From Campylorhamphus procurvoides (taxonomy: Eukaryota; Chordata; Aves; Passeriformes; Dendrocolaptidae), in contig WBMV01000462.1 in assembly GCA_013396655.1 (NCBI GenBank), positions 2,388,309 through 2,452,308 on the forward strand: a DNA stretch of 64,000 nucleotides, in the 5' to 3' direction. The notes beneath the pieces are model-generated. The model made no database searches. It was not told where the DNA came from and saw nothing but the letters and a program-made list of their open reading frames with translations. Made by a program: the position numbers and the translations under genes. Positions 34,171 through 64,000 of this stretch are shown in pieces; position 1 is the first letter of the stretch; the number at the start of each line of letters is the position of its first letter.

Positions 34171-37100
34171 TGCTTGGCAGCACAGTGCCTGCCAGGAGGG
34201 GTCTGGGCTGCCTGCCCAGCACAGCATTCACCAAGAGCCTCTTGCTACCGCTGGCTGCTCGTTCTGGCACTGAACATCCTTGCCTGCCTCAAATTACCCC
34301 CAAACCAGGGTGTGATTATGCAGGTTTAAGCTAAAAGGTGTGACAGTTTCCCCCTGCCCCCAGACCAGGCTGCAGAGCCTACTCACAGCTCCTGTTCTGC
34401 TCCCTGGGATGTCGGGGGTGGCAGCAGGAAAAGCTGAGGGAGTCTTTCTGCAGAAAAACACAAGCAGCCACTCCACACACTAGTCTGTCTGCTGCAGGGG
34501 AAGGCTGGGTGTGCTGGGGGACCCTCTGGGCAGAGGGACTGGCACAGGGATGCTCTTGCCCCTGAGATGCAGAGGGGGAGATTACCCACCTTCTGACCTC
34601 TTCTCCCACATCCCAAAGGACTCCTGGTGAGGGATTTTTGGATGCTTCTCCGTTAGGCAAAGGTCCAAGCTCCTCTGCCTCCTTCACAGCATGAACCATC
34701 TCTCACTTGCATGGTATCTGCCCTCCACAGACACCTGAGTCTCCATCCCTTCCAGTGAAACCCATTGGCATCCTTCTAAGCTGCAAAGGAGCTCTCTGCC
34801 ATTGGCATGGGGCAGCCAGCTCTTCCCAGCCTTCAGACACAGAGCCATCACCCCAGGATCACCCCAGGGTCACAGCCACCGAGCCCAGGGAGGTCCCAGC
34901 ACACACCTCATTCCTCCCTGAGCTCCCATCCCAAGGCAGCTGCCTGCCTGCTTTCCTGCCTGGAAAGGAATTAGCAGGTAGGACAGAGAGCTCCAGACAG
35001 CTCTGCTGGGCCCATCTCCTCATCCATCCTGCTGCAAAGCAGAGTCTGAGCTAAGCCACACTCCTGGCTCTGCGAGCATCTTCTCTGGCCAATCCAGCCC
35101 TACACAAAGCCATGGTGAACAGAAACATCCCCATCCCACATCCCTGCCCCACCACACCCTGGAGAGCAGTCGAGACCCTGAGGCTGATCCTGGTGGATGA
35201 GGAGGGTTCCCATCACCCTCTGGCTGTTGGGAAGCTGTGGCAGCGTCAGACCCTCCTCGCCAGGAAAGCGCAATGCGGCGCGTGCTGGTCCTCGGCACAA
35301 TTAGCCAACAAGTGGCTGTTTTGTAAGGGATTGTTGCTGATGTGTTTTAAGTGGCTTTCTGAGTGGAAAATGTGAGGCGCTGGAGAGGCCGGCAGACAAA
35401 GAGGGGGATGCATTAGGTTTTATTGGTCTGCTTTGCACACATCTGACATCACTCCACGGAGCAAGTTCTGCCTGGCTTTAGGGAAAATGAAAAATAAAGC
35501 AAGAAAAAGGGGCCGAGGATACAGGGGCGGGGGGAGCGCCAGCGATTCAAGCAGGCAAGTGGGGGCTTAATAGCAGGAGACACTGGAGCAAACTGTGTCT
35601 ACCAGATGGGACCCGGGTGCTGCAGGAGGAGAGGGGAATTAGCCAACCCGTGCTTTGTTCCCGCAGAAAGCACGGCCCTCTCCCCCCAGGAGCTGCCTAC
35701 ATGTGATATAATACAGGCCCTTTCAGCCACTAAGCTGGCCAAGGACAAAAGTCACCGATAAATAGCGAGAGGGCGAGGCTGAAAGCAGAGGCAGAATTGC
35801 CAGGAGCCCCAGCTTTCTCCTTGGGCTGCCCATGCTGATGGGCATCTGCCCCGGCCACTGGCACAGAGACCTGTGGGCACAGTGTCAGAGGGCTGGGGGT
35901 GATGCTGTGGGACAGGAGGGCTTTTTGGTGTTCTCAGCAGGGATGATGCAGCCTCTGTGGTGGCACTGGAGGTTTGTCCATGTGTTCCTTTCCTTGATTT
36001 CCTTAGCCAAGTGATAAAAGCAAGAGTCCTGATGCTTTGGGCATCCCTCAGGATGCATCAAGAAGGGCTGGAGACTGTTGTCCCAGAAAGGTCTCTCACT
36101 GCTTGGGCTTATTAAGTGGATGCTCATCCTTTACTGCTGTTTCCAGGCTGCTGTGATAATACCCTCAACACCAAACAAAACAGGCCAGAATCCCTCACCC
36201 AGGCCCAAATGCTGGGAGTCAGAAGCAAATCCCACTGGAGCAGGCCCATGCCTGCTGCCGAGTGGAGGGGCTTGAAGACTGAAGCCATCCCAGCTCCTCA
36301 GGGTTTGGACCCAAAGATATCCCAGTCATCGCACCCCAGTGTGGAGTTTGAGACTCACAAACTGGAAGGAGGAACCCCCAAGCGTCCCTGTTCTGAGCTG
36401 GCACCACTGCCTTGGAATCTCCCTCCTCTCCCAGCACCTGGCAAGGACACAGCCTGGCCAAGCACTAAACCAGCCATGGGGTTGTGCAAACAGGCGGGAT
36501 CCTCCCATCCTCTAATTCCCTGGAGGGATCTTCCTTGCTCTTGCAGAAATATTGATCCTGATAAACCAGGGAGGCACATTAGATGCCCCGGGGAGGGTCA
36601 GGAGATCAGCAGCTCAGCTGGCCACCCGCTGCCCTGTGCCCACAGGGGTCCGGCTATGCAGGATCAGGATGGGCACGGGGAGCACTGAGGGCCTTGGGAA
36701 GTCCCTTACACCACTGAGGGGGCCAGGGCCAAAGTGCTTTAGCCAAGGGGAGGTAAAACAAATCGATGAGGGGCCACCGTGACATGCTGACCCTGGCGCT
36801 GAGCCATGGCTTTAACGCGTGACAGTAAATCTGGGCGGGGGGCTCAGAGGCAGATGGCTGGAGAGGGGAGGCAAGACAGGGATCTTACTGGTGGGACAAG
36901 TGAAGGGCAAGAGCTCCCAGACTGAGCAGAAGCCAGCAGAACTCCTGGGGAGGAAAGAGGAGGTGGCAGAGGGTAGTTTGGACACTGGCATGGGGATGGG
37001 TGATGCCTCTGCCATGACCAGGATGCCCCTCATAGCCAAGGATCCCTCCCAAGTGGTGCACTTCTGCTGTTGCACATGCCCTGGTCCAGCCCAGAGGGCT

Positions 37101-40100
37101 GTGGGGTCTCAGAGCAGAGACACCCCAAGGCTTTCTCCAAACCTTTTTCCACCCAGCTGAAAGAAAGCATCCTCTCTGAATGGAGGTCTCGGTTTCCAGC
37201 CCTCCTTGCTCCCACCTCCCACCTCACCCCCCTTCCAAAGCCAGAGGAGAGGGCAGGAAGGCACCAACTGCCAAGGATCCAGTTACCTGCGGCCAACAAA
37301 ACCTACCTGTCCCTTCCCAGCCACTCCCCCTGCCCCCCTTCTCCAGGGGGATGGACCAGAAGGACCCCCCTGGCCCTCCCTGAGCATGGTGGGGTCACTG
37401 CCTGCCATGATCGAGTGACCAGATGGACGGTGGGCTCACACCGCAGCCTCCTCTGTGGGTCCCTTGTCCCCCCCTGAGCCGGTTGAGCTTTGACGCTCTG
37501 TCCCCCCGGGGCAGCCTTTGTCAGGGGCGTGCAGAAGGACCCCTGTGTCCCTCTGATCCCTGCCGGCCCCACGGCATAAAGCTGGCTTTCAGGGACCCGG
37601 CGTTGGGAAACTCCCGGGGAAGGAGCAAGGGAGCTTCTTGTTAAATGGGGAGACAAAGCCACCTTGTTAAGGGGTTTACAAAGGCGACCATCTCCCCCCT
37701 TGCCTGGGAAGCTCACGACCGGCGACTCCCAACCTCACCGGGGGGATGGCTTTGCCTTTGGAAAGATGGGAACATTTAATAACCGTGCCGTGCTGCAGCC
37801 CCGTGACCCGTGTGCAGGGCCCAGGGCACCTTCCCCGCTCCCATGAACTGCTTGGAGCCACATCTCCAAAGGAAAACGGGAACCAAGCCCTCATTATGAG
37901 GAATCCTGTGGTTTTCCGGGGAGTGCATCATTGCTACCAGTGTCCCTGCTGTGGGGACACTGTCCTTGGTGCCCTGGCCCAGGGTCCTCCACCTGCACAA
38001 AATGATGGGATTTTGGGTAGCACAAGAGTTTGTGCTACAGGGCACAACCACATAGGACTCCCTGCATCCTTCCTGCAAAACCTCATTCCTTTTCCTTGCA
38101 TGGGCCCAGTGATCCATTTCTTTGCGCAACAAAATAAAGTTTAAGGAAAAATCCAGCAGTCCCACAGCTGCTCTGTCCCTCTGGGAATTTTCTCTTAAGA
38201 CCCATCTAGTTTTACTGTGTTTTGAAGGAAAAATCCCTGCCCTGAACAAGGTTAGCACAATCTTTGGCATGACCTTTGTAGAATCTGATGGTGATTCAGC
38301 CTCTGATGGGCCACCCCACGTCCCTGGGCCCACATCTGGGGGCTCCACACACCCTGGCCATGTCTGAGCCCCCACGATGCTTTGCCCAAACCTGCACATT
38401 GTTCCAAGTTGTTCTTGGCAACTCATGCTAAAACCCACACGCATATTAAACCTTAAACCTGGTAATTACATCTACCTCCACCTCCAGATAAATGGGAAAA
38501 TTGATTTTGCCATAGAGATGCAACAGGATGCAATAGCCAGAGCTGGCTGGTTAGCTTAAAAAACCAGGACCACCTGGGCCCAGAGCCTGTCTGGGTACTA
38601 CAGACAGCTGGACAGGGCAAGGAGAGACTTGGCTCTGCTAGGAATCCCTTGGGATGGGCAAAACAGGACAAGTTCCAGGAGGGGAGCCCCACCAGGCAGG
38701 AAGGGCATTGCCGAAGGAGCCAAATTAACAGCAAGGAGCTGCCACCCCTGCCTTTCCCTCTGGCCTGTGCCTGCTTCCCAGCCACTCTTGCAGGTGCCGC
38801 TTTGGGGGTCCACAACCCTCCTGGCATCATCCCCACACCCTCCTCCTCCTCTCCCTGGGGAAAAGCCACCTCTGGAGGACACATCACCACCTCTTCTCTG
38901 AGCCACCAAACATAAGCTGCTGTGGCCACCTCTGCTGTGTGGTGACACCTGAGGTGCCACTGGGAAGCCCCAGACACTGCTCTGTGCTCTGCAGAGCCAG
39001 GCTGGAGGCAACTGTCCCTCACTGGGACAGCAATAAATTGGACTGCTGCAGCTTTAAAGAAGCGTCTCTGCTCCTGGGCTGGCTGCAGGGCTGGTGGCAG
39101 CGGGGAGAGCCGGAGGACACCTGCGGAGATCCTGTACAGCTGGGGAAGATTAGCCTTTTCCACTAGACAAGAGCCATTACCATGTTCCAATATACCATCA
39201 CTTCCGCTAGGAGAGCCTGCAGATGAGATATCGATTGCAGTGACCCCGGACAAGCCCTTCCCCAGAGCCTGGGAGGGTGGCAGAGCAGCCCCAGAGCACG
39301 GCCCGTGATGCAAAGAAGGGGTGCTGCTTCCCAAGGGCATTCCCAGGGACCCTCACCCCCAGGGCACCAAGGGGCTGCCTTGGACCTGGCTGGAGCTTGA
39401 GCCATGGGTGACACTGTGGGGGGACGTGCAGAAGAGCTTCAAAGTGCCACAGTGACCCAGGTCCCTTCTTGGGGTCCCTCCAGGCTCTTCCCAGTGCAGC
39501 AGCAACCCAGGAACAGGGAGCCCCCAGCCCATGTTCACTGCACTTTTACAAGATGGGTGTTGCAGAAACAAGCCCATCACCTTGAAAGCCAAAAATGCCT
39601 CTGCTGGGGAGTCCAGGTGGTTCAGGAACTGCTCACACCATGGGGATCGCTCACTGCTTTTCCCTCCTGGCAGTCCCAGCCCCTGAAATACCTCCCTGAG
39701 ACACACCAGAGGCAGATGGAAGGACTCTGGGAAACTGCAAAGGGAACAGTGATTAGTAATTAAAGCAGTAAAGTAATTAAACGTGGTGCTTGACTCACTG
39801 CCGTCCTTGCTGCTGTACTGGGAAGAAGGGCAGGCACTTGATGGGTCTCCTCTATCCTGTGACCCCACGATTTTTGAGACCTTTTTTTCCTTCTGTAGGA
39901 CTCACACTGGGTTGGACTTGGCTTTTTGAATGCACTGAGCTCTTGCCTTACCACCATGATCTTGCTTACAGGGCTGCCCGTGGTCCCACAGGCCAGCACA
40001 GCACCTGTCCCTGGTGTGCAGGAGGGAAACAGCTCTGTTCTCATCCTTTTGTGGATGATGCCCCAGGAAATGGCTCCTGATGAGGTTCCAAGCCCTTTTC

Positions 40101-40406
40101 CCTATCTGGGAAAGCTGCTGTGGGAGGAATAGGGCTGGTTTGACACTGGGCACCACTCTGGGGTGGCTGGTTGGCACAACCCACAGGACTCCCCATGTGC
40201 ACCTGCACTTTCAGCATGGACTTGCTGCTGAGAGCAATGGGATGTAAGGAAGAGGGGGCACAGCATCCCCCCTTCCCTGCAGCCCCCCGGTTCAGACAGG
40301 CTCCACCAGCCCAGAAAACCATTTATCTCCCCTCTCCTGACAGCCCTCTGCTGCTTTCTCCTCCCAAGATGGTCGCTGCCAGTAATAGCAGGGAAAGTCA
40401 CATCCA

Positions 40407-40438
40407 AGCTGGGAAAATAACATGTTATTTTCCCAGCT
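40407..40438. repeat. Perfect 32-bp palindrome
   Basis: The half AGCTGGGAAAATAACA is followed directly by its reverse complement, with no spacer. The centre is ACATGT and each arm carries TGGGAA, so the two TGGGAA cores face each other with 14 bp between them. It lies about 0.95 kb beyond the ASS1 polyadenylation signal. Flanks (CACATCC and GTGATGTC) continue the symmetry imperfectly. Confidence 0.97.
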
Positions 40439-40816
40439 GTGATGTCAGAGCTTGTCACATTCGCTGGCTCGGCAGCAGGGCGGGCAGGGCACGCCTGGAT
40501 GTCCCCAAATGGCCACTGGGCCTGACTGTCCCCTGGGGGCTGCAAAAATGTTCTCCTTTTTGGTGACAGCTCTTCTCTTGTTCCCAAAATGTGTTGGAAA
40601 CCAGTACACTCCTGCTACTGGGATAGGACTGCCCAGAGCCCCCCAGTCGTGCCAGGTACTGCAGGATGCAGCACGGTGGGTGCATTGCTCCTAGTCCCAG
40701 AGAGCATCTCTGCTCCTGCCCTGGTGACACCACCGTGGGGACATCCCAAACTAGGTCCTTCCCCACACTCGGCCGTTTGGAGCAGCAGGACATCCTGGGT
40801 TAGAAAATCCAGTCCT

Positions 40817-40926
40817 TGCCTTTCTTCTTTCCCTTTTCCCCTTTCGTTTCTTTTCTCCTCTGGTTTCCTTTCCCCTTTTGTTTCCTCTTTCCCCTGTTCC
40901 TCTTTCCTTTCCTTTTTCCCTGTTTC
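40817..40926. repeat. Polypyrimidine tract (CCTTTCCCTTTT-type)
   Basis: About 110 bp of C/T with units close to TTTCCTTTCCCCTTTTG. Low complexity. Confidence 0.88.
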
Positions 40927-41371
40927 CACTGTAGTTTTGGGTTTCCCTCGCTCAGCCATCCCTGCATCCCATCCCATCAGGTGCTGCAGCCTGAGCATCG
41001 GGAACAGGGGGACCTGCAAACCCCACAGGCGTGATGGGAACTAAACCCACTGCCCAGCTCCTTTTCCTCCTCACCTGCAACACCATCAACATCATTTCCC
41101 CGGTTTTGCCTTTCCCGAATCTGCTCTTAGAACTCGCTCAAACGCAGCCAAAAGGATGCCCTTAACCCCTCTCTGCCCCTCAGCTCACCCCTCTCGCCCA
41201 GCACCGTGTGGGGCAGCATCCCCCTCTCCCCACCATCCCCACAGGGTACCACCAGCCCCCCACGCCCTTCGCAGGCACTTCATCCATCACCAACTTCACA
41301 AAGCCAGGCAAAGCGCCCGGCCAGAGGAGCAAACAACCGAGGCAGGAATAAAACCCGGCTCTCAATGCCGG

Positions 41372-41615
41372 ACCCGCGCGTGGCTGGGGGTTTATTTCTT
41401 TCCCCACTTCTCCGATGGACCAAACCCTTGGTTTTTTCGTGGTTTTCTTTTTTTTTTCCTGATTGCATTTCACTTGCCGCCCCGTAACAAAGCCGTCACC
41501 TCCGCCGCGACTCCGCTCCGGGGAGACGAGTTACAATTACAAATTGCCACCACAATTAGTGCTACTTCTTCGAGAAATTAGAAAGGGGAGCGGGAGCCTC
41601 GCGTGCGATTGATTG
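41372..41615 (-). other. ASS1: ASS1 3' untranslated region
   Basis: About 240 nt from the TAG stop to the likely cleavage site. The first 100 nt contain short AT-rich runs (CTAATTTC, CACTAATTG, GTAATTG), then a CpG-rich run. The length is short, as I recall for mammalian ASS1. The left edge is approximate. Confidence 0.65.
41391..41396 (-). terminator. ASS1: ASS1 polyadenylation signal AATAAA
   Basis: TTTATT on the plus strand, that is AATAAA on the minus strand, 220 nt after the ASS1 stop codon. It is the first canonical hexamer downstream of the stop. Cleavage is expected 10-30 nt further, near 41365-41380. The transcribed strand before it has an A-rich stretch with GAAAAAAAAAAGAAAAC. Confidence 0.8.
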
Positions 41616-63986
<22,371 letters not shown>

Positions 63987-64000
63987 CTGCCAGCATGAAG

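Larger units (their letters stand above)
30260..41371. other. Intergenic region between ASS1 (3' end) and FUBP3 (5' end)
   Basis: About 11 kb without a gene I can support. It holds one CR1 fragment (30871-31008), a CA repeat (31712-31742), purine and pyrimidine tracts (31802-31870, 32260-32432, 40817-40926), a small 14-bp repeat (34134-34170) and a perfect palindrome (40407-40438). AT-rich blocks with the look of conserved non-coding DNA lie at about 31.90-32.09, 32.43-32.77 and 35.26-35.79 kb. The remainder is GC-rich unique sequence whose open frames are chance. Confidence 0.7.

Noticed and set aside
38453..39340. 295-codon minus-strand frame in the intergenic region
   Set aside because: Composition is Gly/Pro/Ser/Leu-rich without domain-like pattern; stops are simply rare in GC-rich DNA. 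No splice or homology support.
40816..41034. Phe/Pro/Ser-rich plus-strand frame resembling a membrane segment
   Set aside because: The residues come from a polypyrimidine tract (TTC, CCT, TCC codons); it is low complexity, not a protein.

Overview
The window is nuclear DNA from a vertebrate, most probably a bird. It shows short protein-coding exons with GT-AG introns, several CR1-type LINE 3' ends (the usual avian/reptilian retroposon), compact introns and GC-rich CpG islands, as on an avian microchromosome. Almost all longer open frames are chance frames in introns or shadows of exons. I see no bacterial genes, virus, CRISPR array or operon.

Two genes lie on the minus strand in the order ASS1 (right, upstream) then FUBP3 (left, downstream). 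This matches the order I know from human 9q34 (ASS1-FUBP3-PRDM12). FUBP3 occupies 1-28972. Its promoter and first coding exon are at about 28.9-29.2 kb, and twelve coding exons are visible (28868-28972 down to 3806-3947), giving 379 residues: the N-terminus, KH domains 1-3 and the start of KH4. The rest of KH4 and the tyrosine-rich C-terminus lie beyond the left edge. ASS1 occupies about 41.37-64.0 kb. Twelve coding exons (human exons 5-16 by homology) encode residues 59-415, with the stop codon at 41616-41618 and a polyadenylation signal at 41391-41396. The first 58 residues, including the ATP-grasping N-terminus, lie beyond the right edge. All exon phases agree from exon to exon and no frame is broken, so both genes look intact.

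Between the genes (about 29.2-41.37 kb) lie an intergenic stretch with one CR1 fragment, simple repeats, pyrimidine tracts, a perfect 32-bp palindrome at 40407-40438 and several AT-rich blocks that look like conserved non-coding elements. The introns of ASS1 differ from those of FUBP3: GC-rich sequence alternates with short AT-rich islands carrying TAATTA and octamer (ATGCAAAT) motifs, and there is an internal CpG island at about 57.5-58.1 kb. This is the texture expected of developmental enhancers lodged in a bystander gene, but it is an inference that needs alignment.

The assembly has small defects. Single-N joins at 29166, 29633, 29987 and 46559 sit at the edges of duplicated segments (A-B-A'-B' next to the FUBP3 promoter, and a 275-bp near-identical tandem pair in an ASS1 intron). 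Most likely these are unmerged contig or haplotype overlaps rather than biology. An nnn gap lies at 54663-54665.

ASS1 makes argininosuccinate from citrulline and aspartate, and FUBP3 is a single-stranded nucleic-acid-binding regulator. They are neighbours by position and there is no sign that they work in one pathway. I found no previously undescribed system. The best leads are the candidate regulatory elements.
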